Shown one piece after another: positions 1 to 11,700 of a stretch of 64,000 nt of DNA. The stretch is taken from NCBI RefSeq assembly GCF_003597395.2, contig NC_133770.1, positions 96,280,012-96,344,011 of the forward strand. The letters run 5' to 3'. A program made the translations under genes and the position numbers. The notes under the pieces are model-generated. The model searched no databases, was not told the origin of the DNA, and worked only from the letters and a program-made list of their open reading frames with translations. This DNA is from Chelonoidis abingdonii (lineage: Eukaryota > Chordata > Testudines > Testudinidae). Each line of letters opens with the position of its first letter. Position 1 is the stretch's first letter.

Positions 1-574
1 GCGCAGACATGGTAGAGAAAGACGGAGCAGAGCAGAGAAAAACAGAGAAAGTAGTGGCAGCAACAGCAATGGAAAAAATCTGCAGCAGAAGTTTTGCGTC
101 AGCAGAGTAAGCTTTTCAGTAATAATTATAGTGTAGCATAATATAGTACAGTATAGTGCTAGTGTGTGAGACAGGGAGCGACCACTCTTAGAATCATTTC
201 AACTGTATGTTATTGCTGTTTGGAATGCTCTTTAACTTGTTATAAGGGATTTGTATTCTAGATTATTGTGTTAGGAATTAATATTTGCACCAATAAAGAG
301 GTGCCTTGTTTTGGAAAGAATATTGTCTTTGTGTCAATCATTTGTCAGAAGACTGTGTCCGTGTTCTCCATGTATTTCCATAGCCACTCTGGAGACCCAC
401 ATCTTAGGAAAACATTGATTAATAGGAGAGCTAAATCTGTTTTGGGATAGCAGATTAGCACTATGATAATAAAATAATAATAGAGGCCCTGTTTTCAATA
501 AATAGAAGTTGTCTTTCTGTATATTATTTCCCCTTGCCCAAGATGGAGCAAATAATTAGCAATCTTTTGCAAAC
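1..574. other. No gene recognised; possible decayed repeat
   Basis: I see no gene here. A polyadenylation-like AATAAA sits at about 292-297 and is followed by a GT-rich stretch, which would suit the 3' part of an old LTR, but no matching ends or target duplication are visible. The short open frame at 268-450 resembles nothing I know. Confidence 0.3.
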
Positions 575-775
575 AACGAGGTGATAAATCAGTCAGCATG
601 GATTTGTCAAGAATAAACCATGTCAAACAAACCTTATAGCTTTCTTTGACAGACTAACAAGCCTTGTGGATAGGTGGGAAGTGGTAGATGTAGCATATCC
701 TGACTTTAATACAGCTTTTATTTTGTCCCACATGACCTTCTCTTAAATAAACTAAGGAAATACAACATAGATCAC
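575..775 (+). mobile_element. CR1 LINE fragment (reverse transcriptase part)
   Basis: The + strand translation, with frameshifts, follows the CR1 reverse-transcriptase segment: a stretch reading QHGFVKNKPCQTNL, then a degraded motif-A region reading DFNTAF where intact CR1 has an aspartate in an Asp-x-Ser-Lys-Ala-Phe-Asp-like context. CR1 is the dominant LINE of turtles, birds and crocodiles. The fragment ends abruptly where GC-rich unrelated sequence begins, so it is dead and truncated on both sides. Confidence 0.75.
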
Positions 776-1444
776 TGTTTCTCAAATGCAGCCACCGTGG
801 CCGCCTGTGACCACCACGGCAGCTTCCTGGGAAATGGCTGGAGGGGAAGCATCAGCCCCTTCCCTTCCTCCCTGTCCCTGTCACTCCTTCATGCGCCGCC
901 TCTCTGGAAACACAGATGGGACACACAACGCTGAAGGAGTATGGTGAGGAGGTGGGGGGATTGAGGAGGTGAGTGGCAGATGGGGGGAGGTGAGGGGCGA
1001 GGCGAGTGATGGGGGTGGGGGCCTGGTAGGGGAATAAGGAAGAGAGAGGCGAACCAGCAGCAAGGTGAGGAGGTGAGCGGGCGGAGGGGTCTGGCTGCGA
1101 GTAGTGGAGTGAAAAGGTGAGCAGTGAGTCAGCAGCAAGCAGGGTTTCTCATGGTGGGTCAGGGGGGTGAGGAGGCGAGCAACGGTTGCAGGGGGATGCA
1201 GCAAGCCAGCGGTGGGGGGGGGGTGAAGATGCAGGCGCATGGGTGGCAGGTGGAGCCCTCCCTTAGGGAAGTCTAGCTCCTGACTCCATCCCTTGCACTC
1301 CCCTCCTGGCAGCCAGAGCCGCAAAACCCCGACACCCCTGTGGTTGGAGCCACAAGACCTCTGCCTGGAGAACCCCTGAGTGCCCTCACCCTTGGCTAGA
1401 GAAGCCCCGGGCCAGCCGAAGCCCCGAGACCCTCCCACTCCTGA

Positions 1445-1481
<37 letters not shown>

Positions 1482-2290
1482 CTGGGCAGAGGACCCCTGG
1501 GCTGGCCAGAGCCCAGCGTGCCCCCACCCTCAACCAGCGGGTGCCAACTGTGGAATCCTGCAGGTGCTGACCCAGGGCGCTGCCCATCAGCCACAACCAC
1601 GTGGCCATGGTGCCCCCTCCATCCATCGCCCCTGGTCCTGGTGCCTCATCTCCCACCCCTCTATCCAGGTCTCAATTTGCCAGGATTTGCTGTGAAAAGT
1701 GGTATTTAAAAAGACACAAATATCACTTTCCATAGCAAAGTTAGCACCCCAATGCCACCCTGCCTTCAGAGCTGGGTGCCTGCCAGCAGCCACCCAGCTT
1801 GAGCCCTGACACCTCCTTCATTACAAATTAAGCACTGCCTCCATTGTCCCTAGTTCCTGCTGCCTCCCAAGCTTCCTACCCACCACCCATGGGCCTGCAG
1901 CCTCCCCCTCATTGTCTCAATCTCCCTTCCACAGCCTCACACCCCAGGCCTGCTCCACTCCTTGCTTCTTGTCCCTGGTGCTCCCCCTACCATGGCACCA
2001 TGGGCGGTTGTCCACATCGCCCACTCATAAAGCCCTGCTCAGTCCTGGTTAAATCCACACATCCTGCCCCCCCAAATATAGAAGCCAAAATACTCCTATG
2101 CACCAGACCGAAGCACCCCAACAATCGCTGAGCTGTAAAGTTTTAAAGTTGCCTTGTAAACACCATAAATTATAATGCAGACTCATTCTCTTCTAAATAT
2201 TGCTACAGTGCAGGCAGAGCTGAATTACATAGATGTGGTTTCCTTTCAAATCACAAAGCATATTCACACTGTGTTTTTACATCTCTCACT
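776..2290. other. GC-rich unassigned block
   Basis: This stretch begins with a hAT-like end (CACTGTTTCTCAAATGC at about 774-790), but I found no matching right end. It is G-rich then C-rich, carries a dinucleotide microsatellite, and has several long open frames on both strands that are made of low-complexity Pro/Ser/Gly-rich sequence. None looks like a protein-coding gene. It may be one or more non-autonomous DNA transposons. Confidence 0.35.
1446..1481. repeat. (TA)n(CA)n microsatellite
   Basis: An alternating purine-pyrimidine run passes from TA repeats into about 13 CA repeats. It explains the Thr-His and Val-Cys homopolymer-like stretches in the spurious open frames over it. Confidence 0.95.
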
Positions 2291-3319
2291 ACCGTAGCTC
2301 TGTCAGCAGCTATTGGTCAACCTCATCGTCGGCAAAATCACTGCGTGGTGTTTGAGCAGGCTGAGATTGTTTGTGGCAGAAGGCAAAAGAATTAAAGACA
2401 CAAATGGATATCAGAAAGTATTTCAAATAATCAGTGCCCATGAGTGTGACACAGAGATGGTCCCACAGGAGCCACCTCCTGCTAAGAAAAGCAGAACATG
2501 AAAGGAAGAAAAATGAACATTTCAAGACCAGTGGAAAATGCAGTTTCTTGTGTTTCTAAAGCTGTCTGATTCCTTTCTTGAGCAAGTTGCAGTGTGCGCT
2601 GTTTGTAAGAGAGAAATTCATCAGATCAAAATTTATGCAATGCAACATCACTATAGCACTCATGCAGGGGTACTTGAAAAGAATTACCACATTGACTTGC
2701 AGAGGCGCAAGCTATTACATGATGCAAAAACCAAGTTTGAAAGACAATAGTGGAAGCTCAAAGATTTTTTCAATAAAGAGGATCAGATTCAAGTGGCTGC
2801 TTCTAAAGTTGCACTATTTTGGGGGCAAGCAAGGAAATCATTCAGCGATGGAGAACTGAAGAAAAATATTGTGGCTGTAGAACCAGAAAGTAAGCTTTTC
2901 AGAGAGATACTACTGAGCAATGACACATTACAGAGGACCACCGAGAGATCTGGCAAATTTTCTACAAAATGAAATGCTGGAAGATTCACAGCAAGCCCTT
3001 TCTACAGTCTGTGCTTGGATGAGAGCCTTGATGTCACAATGAATCCCCAAGTAATCATATGCGTTCGCTTTTTGGACTGTGATTGCCATTGTTTTTCTGA
3101 AGGTGTTTTATGTCAGGTGAGCCTTAGTGGTAGGCCTATTGGCAAATACATTTTTGAATTTGTTCAGGGGAGAATGCAGGAGTGCCATGTTAGCTTTGAC
3201 AGTCTCTGCAGTTTGACAGCTGATGGGGCAGAAGCCATGCAAAGTGCATGAGTAGGACTGCTGAACTGCTTCCAAGAAAGGTGCACTCAAACTTTTTTTG
3301 GTTCACTGTTTTGCCCACC

Positions 3320-4089
3320 TGTCAAGGTTCCTTACCCACTCTGAACTTTAGGGTACAGATACGGGGACCTGCATGGACACTTCTAAGCTTAATTACTAGC
3401 TTAGATCTGGTAACGCTGCCACCATCCAGAATTTTCAGTATCTGGATCACTCTCTTTCCCCCCAAAACCTTCCCCTCCCTGGGTAGCCTTGAGAGACTCC
3501 TTCACCAATTCATGGTGAGTCCAGATCCAATCCCTTGGCTCTTAAAACAAGGAGAAATTAACCATCCCCTCTCCTTTCTCCCATCAACTCCTGGTGGATC
3601 CAGATCCAACTCCCTTGGATCTAAAAACAAGGAAAAAATCAATCAGGTATTAAGAAAAAGGCTTTTAATTAAAGAAAAGAAAGGTAAAAGAAAACCCTCT
3701 GGGAGAGATTAGCATACCAGCTACTCTCACAAACAACAGATTCAAATCACAGAGGATGTTCCCCTGGGCATAAATTTATTTACACAAAAAAATACTCAAA
3801 TACCCAATTTGATTCTACCTCTAATTGCATAAGACAGGTTACAAAGAAATAAACATAAACCTATTTATTCCTTTCTAAAACTTAGTACTCTGATAAGAGG
3901 CTGGTTACTTGACCTTTTTCACTCTGGGTGAAACTGAAAAACTCTAAACAAAGGAAAAACTTCCCTCCTTCCTTTTGAAACATCTTGTTCCCCCATTGGT
4001 TCCTCTGGTCAGGTGTTAGCTAGCTAGGTGAACTTTTTAACCCTTTACAGGTAAAGGAGGCATTAACCCTTAACCACCTGTTTATGACA
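3320..4089 (-). mobile_element. Solo LTR, antisense, inserted in the hAT pseudogene
   Basis: The 770-bp block starts TGTCA and ends TGACA, as LTRs do, and is flanked by a perfect 5-bp duplication CCACC (3315-3319 and 4090-4094). Removing it and one CCACC rejoins the hAT transposase translation. Orientation is inferred from an AATAAA-rich 3' half read on the minus strand. No internal retroviral genes remain, so it is a recombined solo LTR of an LTR retroelement or endogenous retrovirus, family unassigned. Confidence 0.8.
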
Positions 4090-4740
4090 CCACCAAGAAG
4101 TACTTGCTAGCAAAGCTTCAATGAAAAGTATGGATGAGGTTAAATCCATAGTGAAAAACTGCATCAATGCTGTCAACACCAGCAGTGTCAATAAAGAGAA
4201 ATTTACAACTCTGTGTGAAGTTGTCTGAGAGACACAAAGGTGCTGGTCAATTACAAACCAGTCCTCTGGCTTAGTTTTAATGACAATGTACAACGGCTGT
4301 TTGAGTTCTGGAAAGAGCTTGTTGAGGTTCTGAATAAAGTTTCACAGGAACTGTTCCAAAAACTACAAGATCCAGAAATACATGGTTGCCTGCTCTTTTT
4401 GAAAGCGTTTTTACCAAAGCTTGCTTCCTTGAACCTGAAGCTTCAGAAACCTCAGCTAACAATATTTGATACCATTGAATTAATTAATACATTTAGAATG
4501 ACAATCACTGACATAGTCCAGCACCTACAAGAGGAACAGGATTTTTCAGTTTTTTACGATCTTAGTCAGTTTCTCAGCTGTCAAGATGAGAATGTGCAGC
4601 AGGAGGATCTTGAAAATCGTTTCAGTGAGAGAAACTTTTTCCATCAGTACACCTTTGTGACTGACCCATTCAGCAATTCTGGTTCAGCTTTGTTAGCCTC
4701 AAACAAACATTAAAAAAAGTATGTTAGATGTGTTAGATGG

Positions 4741-5597
4741 TGTGGTGGGTTTTGTACCTCGTCAATCCATTTGATTCAAGGAGGGCGAGGTTAACCCCAC
4801 CTCCCTATGTCTAGGTCGGTTCTACCACCTCCCTGGTAGTCAAGGCTGTATGGCCCAATGGCCAGAGTGCCTCTAAATCCTCTTCCCCTGGTGGGATAGC
4901 ATGGCCTAACAACCGGAGTCTCTATAGTGCGCTCCTAAAGCGGCGTGGCCCAATGGCCAGAGTCTCTCTAAACTCTCTTCCCCTCATAGGATAGTGTGGT
5001 CCAGTGGCCTGAGTTCATCTATCTCCTTGAGGTAAAAGAGGGGTCGGTGAACTATGTCATCACCAAAAAAAAAAAGGGGAGGGGAGAGGAGGGGAGAGAC
5101 CCCTGGTAGGGGAGCCCAGGCCCACCCACCTTCACCAGGCTCCAATCCAGAGCCCTGTGAGTGACAGTGTGATCTGCCATTGGTCAGTGGGGAATCCTAC
5201 CGCAGCACGCTGCTCTCAAAGTGGTGGGATATACCACTCCCTTCCCTTCCGTGGGTCACTTCCTACCAGTTCTCCAAACGTATAAGTCCCTGTGGCATCA
5301 GGGTCTCCAGGTTCTTCAGCACCTGGCGTTCCCTGGGGTTCCAACAGCTGCCTGCCTATGGTCCCGCCGGGCTCCTCGGCTTTCTCCAATAAGGGTCGCA
5401 ACTGCTCCTGGGCTGACGCCTCTGCTTGGCATCCTCCTTCCTCAGCCCGCCAGCCCTGACTGAGCAGCTGTGCAGGCTTTTATACTTGACTCCCAGTTGG
5501 AGCAAGCCCAGCAGAGCCTCGCGGGCACTGCTTCTTCTGCCAGCAGGGAAGGGTTAACCCTCTCATTCCCAGTGTGGGGCCAGTCCTCCCCATCACA
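4741..5597 (-). mobile_element. Solo LTR, antisense, with TATA box
   Basis: The 857-bp block has inverted ends TGTGGTGGG and (minus strand) TGTGATGGG, and 5-bp flanks GATGG (4736-4740) and AATGG (5598-5602) that match at four of five bases. On the minus strand a TATA box, GTATAAAAGCC, lies at about 5478-5492, which fits LTR promoter architecture. Its 3' side holds an imperfect tandem array with a period of about 95 bp built on GGCCCAATGGCCAGAGT (4852 and 4947). No internal genes remain. Confidence 0.7.
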
Positions 5598-5602
5598 AAT
5601 GG

Positions 5603-6530
5603 ACATTGAGCTAGAGAACACGAGTTTCAAGCATTTGATCGAACTACTTTGTAGACTGAATCATGGCAAGCATACAAGGTGCACTACAATTAGCAAAGGC
5701 TCCAAAGTCACAACATGCATCACAAGCATTCATACAGGAGGGAACTCAGAGAAGACAATCAGAACAGGAAGCAGCAAGACTACAGATGGCACAAATGCAC
5801 TGACGGATGCACGAGCTAACAGGTCACACCATGGACGAGCTATTGGAGAATCTGGATCCAGAAACAGTAGAGCAGGGGTCGGCAACCTTTCAGAAGTGGT
5901 GTGCCGAGTCTTCATTTATTCACTCTAATTTAAGGTTTCGCGTGCCAGTAATACATTTTAACATTTTTAGAAGGTCTCTTTCTAGAAGTCTATAATATAT
6001 AACTAAACTATTGTTGTATGTAAAGTAAATATGGTTTTTAAAATGTTTAAGAAGCTTCATTTAAAATTAAATTAAAATACAGAGCCCCCCACCCCCGGAC
6101 CGGTGGCCAGGACCCAGGCAGTGAGAGTGCCAATGAAAATCAGCTCGCGTGCCGCCTTTGGCACGCATACCATAGGTTGCTTACCTCTGCAATAGAGGCA
6201 GCTCAGACTGCTAAAGACAATCCAAGTTACGAGATGGGCCTGAAGGAGGTAAAGACCTCGGACCTGTTACAAATGCCCCATGATCGTCTAGCAATTCTTC
6301 CAAGCAAAGATAATAGCTCACTTGAAGAGCTATAAAGGATTTTCAAAATATGATGGCAATCAAAGCAACAACGGCAATTACGAGTTATTAACACTACAAC
6401 CCTTGAGCTGATAGGATTATTGCAGAGGAAGGTTTCTCCTGCTGTTCCAGTAAGCTTGCCGTCCATTGCAACAGACCTATGCTCTCTAATCCTGCCAATG
6501 CCCACTCAACAGTTCCATCTGCACGCATGA
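5603..6530 (+). pseudogene. Unidentified coding-like remnant, split by a MITE
   Basis: After the second LTR the + strand reads, with one stop, a Gln/Ala-rich stretch starting at about 5662 that runs into MHELTGHTMDELLENLDPET at about 5807-5866. It stops at the MITE and resumes at about 6192 with AAQTAKDNPSYEMGLKEVKT and then a Leu/Ser-rich tail. The reading continues across the MITE once its target duplication is removed, so this was one reading frame before the insertion. I do not recognise the protein. It may be part of the surrounding transposon or a separate retrocopied gene. Confidence 0.4.
5873..6189 (+). mobile_element. hAT-type MITE (family A)
   Basis: Terminal inverted repeats read CAGGGGTCGGCAACCTTT on the left and, on the opposite strand at the right end, CAGAGGTAAGCAACCTAT. 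The 8-bp flanks CAGTAGAG (5865-5872) and CAATAGAG (6190-6197) match at seven of eight bases, the target-site size of hAT transposons. It is a 317-bp non-autonomous copy, and a second copy of the same family lies inverted at 29966-30273. Confidence 0.88.
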
Positions 6531-7447
6531 TTCAGGCCATAGGTGCCAACTTCTCCTGTTGCCGGTGGGTGCTCGTGCCACCCCTGTCCCCGGCCAGACT
6601 CCACTCCTGCCCTTCCCCTGCCCCCATTACACCTTGGCAACCAGCTATATCCCAGCCCCAGCCCTTCTCCTCTCCTCTAAACACTTCTGTAGGCATTGGT
6701 CCTGCAAAGGGAACTTTCCCAACCAGGCAAAATCCTTTCATTTAAGCTCTTTTAATAAATAGATTACAAAACCCCAACAGATTAGCTTCCTTTGACACTT
6801 TGGATTTAAGGAATCTCAAGTTATTTATGCTGATAATGTGCAGTGATTCAAGAACGAAAACATACTTCTATCAGCCTGCTGTTACAGTACAGGAGTTCCG
6901 GAGTAACGTGTACCAGTTTGAGGACACTTACAAGTCCCTAGCTAAAGTTGTTTTGCCTTTCTTGTCCCTGTTTTCTACTACTGTGTGTGTGAGAGGGCAT
7001 TAAGTGCACTTCATATCCTGAAAAACAAGTACCGAAACCACCTCACTGATAACAACCTCGAAGCTTCTCTTCTAATTTCACAGGAGACCCAAGATCCTGT
7101 AGACTTTCCTTTCAAAAAGCTGCCAAGATTTTGCAAGTAATCTGATCCACACAATGGATGTGGTAAAACCCAGAACTTTTATCATCACACTGTATTTCTA
7201 ACATACAAAATAAAAGGATTGTTTGTTGTTAATATTATTATTACTGGATTGGATTGATTTTTTTGTCTGTTTCTGAAATAAAAAAATTGGAACAATTTGC
7301 AGATATGTTTTTTCATTCTATTATGTCATAGCATTTTTAAATTTACTTCAGAATTGTTGTACAGACAACCACTTTTACCAAAAACATAAAAGAAACAATC
7401 ATTAAAAAGACAAGAACGTGCAAACACCTTATTTATGCTTCTGTTAG

Positions 7448-8080
7448 ATCATAAGAACATAAGAATAACCATACTGGGTCAGACAAAAGGTCCATCTAGC
7501 CCTATATCCTATTTTCCAACAGGGGTCAATGCCAGGTACCCCATAGAGAATGAACAGAACAAGTAATCATCAAATGGCAAACAGAGCCTAGGGACACCAT
7601 CCCTGCCCATCCTGGCTAATAGCCATTGATGGACCTAACCTCCATGAATGTATCTAGTTCTTGTTTTGAAACCTGTTATAGTCTTGGCCTTCACAACATC
7701 CTCTGACAAGGAGTCCCACAGGCTGACTGTGCATTGTGTGAAAAAATATCTCCTTTTGTTTGTTTTAAACCTGCTGCCTATTAATTTATTTGGTGGCCCC
7801 CTAGTTCTTGTATTATGATGATGAGTAAATAACACTTGCTTATTTACTTTCTCCACACCAGTCATGATTTTATAGACCTCTATCATATCCCCCCTTAATC
7901 ATCTTTTTTCCAAGCTGAAAAGTCCCAGTCTTACTAATCTCTCCTCATACAGCAGCCGTTCCATATTCCTAATAATTTTTGTTGCCCTTTTCTGAACCTT
8001 TTCCAAGTCCAACATATCTTTTTTGAGATGGGGTGACCACATCTGCACCCAAGTCCAATAAACAATAGGGCTAACTGTCC
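7448..8080 (-). mobile_element. CR1 LINE 3' fragment, antisense
   Basis: The block opens on the + strand with ATAAGAACATAAGAATAACC and runs through the complement of the conserved CR1 3' coding end (minus-strand peptide [12 protein letters not shown], then [20 protein letters not shown]). This is the usual 5'-truncated form of CR1. Small indels and stops show it is dead. Confidence 0.85.
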
Positions 8081-8082
8081 AT

Positions 8083-8283
8083 TATTTTTATTATTGAGTC
8101 TGAAAAAAAAACAACCCAAAACTTACATAAATAAATTACAATGATTTGGATGTATATAGGTGCATATTACTTTATTAACTTCAGGAAAAAATAAATAATT
8201 GTAGGAAAAAGGGTCAGTACGGCCACCAGCAAGAGTTGGTGGCTGCACTCTGAGGCCACCAAAAAGTTTGTTGCTAGAACCCC
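8083..8283. repeat. Possible hAT-like MITE fragment between two CR1 pieces
   Basis: Read on the minus strand the right edge begins CAGGGGTTCTAGCAACAA, which has the form of a hAT terminal repeat. I cannot find the matching left end, so it may be truncated against the neighbouring CR1. Confidence 0.35.
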
Positions 8284-8412
8284 TGACCTAGATGGAGTTA
8301 CTATAAGGTGGGTGCATAACTGATTGTAAAACCATTCCCAGAGAGTAGTTATCGGTGGTTCAGTCAAGCTGGAAGGGCTTATTGAGTGGGGTCCTGCAGG
8401 GATCAGTTCAGG

Positions 8413-9375
8413 TGTAAGGATAAGGCCTTTTCCTGTAGCCATATTGTAAGGCCTAAGGCCTTTTTCTGCAGCCATATTAGGAGAGCAGCCATCATTAGCT
8501 AAGAAGCAGGAAGTCACATCCTCACATTCCATCTAAATTAAATTAAAACAATGTAATATCAGGCTAGTAAGAAGGAGATCCTGTCCTAATAGCATCACCA
8601 GGTAAAGAAACAGATCTTAACATAGTTAAAGAAAACTTAAGTCTAATAGCATTCTGTCTGGCAAGAAATCGCTTATCAATAGTTGTGGCTGTGAAATCCT
8701 CATTTCTTTATTGCTTTATCTTTATGGTCTCCGCTTCTCTATTGTTTGTTTGTATAATCTGTCTGGTTCTTTGACTGTTTCTGACTGTTAGATAATTAAT
8801 TTTGCTAGGTGTAAATTAAGGTGGTGGCGTATGATTAGATTAGAGAATTTTGTTAAAATACGTTAGGATTGGTTAGTAAAATCTTAGCAAAATGATTGGT
8901 TAAGGTATAGCTAAGCAGGACTCAAGTTTCACTACATAAACTCGGGTCCAAGGAGATCAGCAGAAAAGAACTGAAGAATAAGGAGGAAAGACCTAGAGGA
9001 AGAAGAACTCATCTCTAAGATACGGCATAAGACCAAAGCTGCTAAGAATCCTCTCCATGACCGTGATGTGCAGCAACCAGAATCTAAATGAGCCTGACCT
9101 TGCCTGCCCAACAGAGAAAGTCTGCCTGGCTGATCAGGACCGGTGAACATAGCACTGCATGATTAGCATGTGTATTCTGCTAGGTAATTAATAAATAGAG
9201 GATAAAGATATTACTGTGTAAGGCTTTTTCACTGGTAAAAGGGCCTGGAAATCCGCAGGGATTTGGGTAAGGGTGGATGTCTGAATTAAGAGGGCTATAC
9301 CCTAAACCCTAGGAACTGGATAAAGGTGAGTGCCCCTAGAGTGTGCAAGTAACAGAGAATTTTGTACGGGTAACA
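8413..9375 (+). mobile_element. Solo LTR inserted in CR1
   Basis: A 963-bp block starting TGTAAGG and ending GTAACA interrupts the CR1 reading exactly where the conserved GSVLGPVLFN-like region should be. A TATA-like ACATAAA lies near 8934 and an AATAAA at 9190-9195, so it reads on the + strand. The 5-bp flanks TCAGG and CTGGG differ by transitions only and are at best a decayed duplication, so the exact ends are less sure than for the LTRs upstream. Confidence 0.6.
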
Positions 9376-10215
9376 CTGGGTCAAGTTCTGTTCAATAACT
9401 TCATCAGTGATTTTGATAATGGCATAGAAGGTATACAAAGTTTGTGGATGATACCAAGCTGGGAGGGGTTGCAAGTGCTTTGGAGGATAGGATTAACATT
9501 CAAAATGATCTAGACAAACTGGAGAAATGGTCTGAGGTAAATAGGATGAAATTCAATAAGAACAAATGTAAAATACTCCACTTAGGAAGGAACAATCAGT
9601 CGTACACATACAAAATGGGAAATGACTGCCGAGGAAGGAGTACTGCAGAAAAGGATCTGGGAGTCATAATGGATCACAAGCTAAATGAGAGAGTCAACAG
9701 TGTAACATGATCGCAAAAAAACAAACAAACATCATTCTAGGATGTATTAGTAGGAGTGTTGTAAGCAAGATCAGAAATAAATTATTTTGCTCTACTGTGC
9801 TAATTAGGCCTCAACTTGAGTATGGCGTCCATTTCTGGGCACCACATTTCAGGAAAGATGTGAACAAATTAGGGAAACTCCAGAGAAGAGCAACAAAATT
9901 GATTAAAAGTCTAAAAAACATGACCTGAGGGAAGATTGAAACATTTGGGGTTGTTTAGTCTGGAGAAGCAAAGACTGAGGGAGGCATGATAACAGTTTTC
10001 AAGTACATAAAAGGTTGTTATGAGGAAGAAGGAGGTAAATTGTTCTCCTTAACCTCCGAGGATAGGACAAGAAGCAACGGACTTAAATTGCAGCAAGGTC
10101 AGTTAAGGTCGGACAAGAGGAAAAAACTTCCTGTCAGGGCAGTTAAGCACTGGAATAAATTGCCTAAAGAGATTGTGGAATTTTCATCACTGGAAATTTT
10201 TAAGAGAAGGTTTGA

Positions 10216-10437
10216 CAGTGGCTCTCACATCTTTTTGTTACTGGTGACCCCTTTCACATAGCAAGTCTCTGAGTGCCACCCCCCCCTTATAAATTAAAAA
10301 CACTTTTTTATATGTTTAACACCATTATAAATGCTGGAGGAAAAGCGGGGTTTGGGGTAGAGGTGGACAGCTCACAACCTCCCATGTAATAACCTTGTGA
10401 CCCTAAGGGGTCCTGACCCCCAGTTTGAGAACCCCTG
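10216..10437 (-). mobile_element. hAT-type MITE (family B) inside CR1
   Basis: Ends read CAGTGGCTCTCA on the left and TTTGAGAACCCCTG on the right, inverted relative to each other, and the element sits in the last CR1 coding residues. The internal sequence (GGTGACCCCTT, then a CCCCCCTTATAAATTAAAAA core) matches the copy at 59693-59913 read on the opposite strand. Flanks AGGTTTGA and GGTTAGAC look like a diverged duplication. Confidence 0.85.
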
Positions 10438-10819
10438 GGTTAGACAGACACTGGTCAGGGACGGTCTAGATAATATTTAGTCCTGCAATGATTGCAGGGA
10501 ACTGAACTAGATGACTCAAGGTCCCTTCCTGTCAGATACTAGTTTTCAAATAATTAGATTTGTGATGTAGGTGTCCCCTTTGTTTTAAACTAGTTTTATG
10601 TTACATGGTTGTGTGTTCTGTGAGACTGATTTCTAGGGCATCAATTCTTGTTCCTTTTCCAGAACAAAATTAGAGTCATTCTTAAACCTAAAAGCTTCCA
10701 GCTTTACTGAAAGAGGATTAAGTTCTGTTTAATTTCTTTGCTTTGAAATACTACGCAAACAACTTTTCTCCAATTTAAGCCAAAGTATTTTATGGATCAG
10801 GATCAACCATGATCTAGAC

Positions 10820-11100
10820 CAGTGGTCTCCAAAGTCGGTGTGCAAGAGAATCTTTGGGGGTGCACAGCAGGAGTGGTTTTTTTGTTGTGTTTCAGCAGTT
10901 CAGGCAGGAGCCCAAGGGGCTTTTTTTTTTTTTTTGCACTGCTTTGGCAAAAATGGTAGAGCCAGCACAGCAGGGTGGTGCGTACTCAAAATTGTTTACT
11001 GATAGGTGGTCTAGATCAGTGGTCTTCAAACTGTTTTGATTGCGCACCCCTATTTCCTTTACATCACACACATAATTACAATGTAAGTGATTAGTATGTG
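10820..11100. repeat. Two adjoining hAT-like MITE fragments
   Basis: One fragment begins CAGTGGTCTCCAAAG at 10820 and ends at about 11008, flanked by ATCTAGAC and GTCTAGAT (six of eight alike). Directly after that second flank a new CAGTGGTCTTCAAACTG end begins at 11017 and fades by about 11100. This looks like two independent hAT insertions into the same short site. Confidence 0.55.
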
Positions 11101-11700
11101 TAAAAGAAAAATAGTCTTCACATGTTTAATGGCCATTCAGATGTTGCAACTATGAAAAGCATATGTAGGTCATTACTTACTATCCTTTCCCACTTAGATA
11201 TAGGAATGGTGTCTTTCCCAATTAAACCTCAGATTTCACAAAAAAGGACAAGGAGCAAAGTGAATTCAACACCTAAAGATTTTGCTAAGTTGCTAGATAA
11301 CACTGGGATCCCCGTTAATGCCATGGGTTGCATAAGGAGAACTAGAAATCTATCATCCCTGCACAGCCTAGGACTAGATAACTAAATCTAAAGCTGCAGG
11401 TTTTCCAACATCGTGGGAGGTGTCCAATGAGTAGGCTGCGTTCCCTCTCCCCACTGAGCAAAAGCCATTTTCCATAAACCCTAAAAAAGAACCTTGATCT
11501 ATGCCTTTTAGTAACCCAACTGAATTTTGAACGCTTTGCATTTTCCTGTTTCATAGCTAAAACCTGTGTCAAGCACCATTCATACCCACAGAGCTAGGGA
11601 AACGAACCAGACTGCAGTCTGCATGTCCCACTCAGGGGGCTTAGAGCTTCCTTCTCCAATAATAAACATGGGCCATATTTCTGCTAAACGCTAGACAATG
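11100..11700. other. No gene recognised
   Basis: This is AT-balanced unique-looking sequence between the repeat cluster and the CpG-rich segment. The open frame at 11122-11385 has no features I recognise. Confidence 0.4.

Larger units (their letters stand above)
2310..7200 (+). pseudogene. Decayed BED-finger hAT (Charlie/ZBED-like) transposase gene with nested insertions
   Basis: Read across frames, the pieces follow the order of a hAT transposase of the ZBED/GTF2IRD2-fusion type. At about 2578-2750 there is a BED-type zinc-finger region (CALCKRE, then paired His residues), and at 2750-2990 a linker resembling the family's KSFSDGELKK region. At 3015-3250 comes the catalytic-core stretch beginning LDESLDVT and containing LTADGAEAMQSA. 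At 4090-4700 follows the helical insertion domain (FEFWKELVEVLN). At about 6990-7140 a C-terminal dimerisation remnant reads LKNKYRNHLTDNNLEASLLIS-like sequence with frameshifts. Multiple stops and frameshifts make it a pseudogene. Two antisense solo LTRs and one MITE interrupt it. Whether the 5.6-6.5 kb stretch belongs to the same gene is unclear. A domesticated ZBED gene is excluded by the decay. Confidence 0.75.
8289..10560 (+). mobile_element. CR1 LINE 3' half, split by a solo LTR and a MITE
   Basis: The + strand carries the 3' half of CR1 reverse transcriptase. A stretch ending GVLQGS lies before the LTR (to about 8412). After it come DDTKLGGVASALEDR and DLDKLEKWSEVNRMKFN (9444-9710), then SKIRNKLFCSTVLIRPQLEY and RRATKLIKSLK (9707-9928), and the final peptide with HWNKLPKEIVEF (to about 10215). 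The 3' UTR signature (AACTAGATGACTCAAGGTCC) follows at about 10504-10525. Frameshifts near 9708 and 9930 and the two insertions inactivate it. Confidence 0.9.

Noticed and set aside
881..1600. 239-codon frame on the minus strand
   Set aside because: Pro/Ser/Leu-rich translation of a GC-rich low-complexity block with a microsatellite, no recognisable domain.
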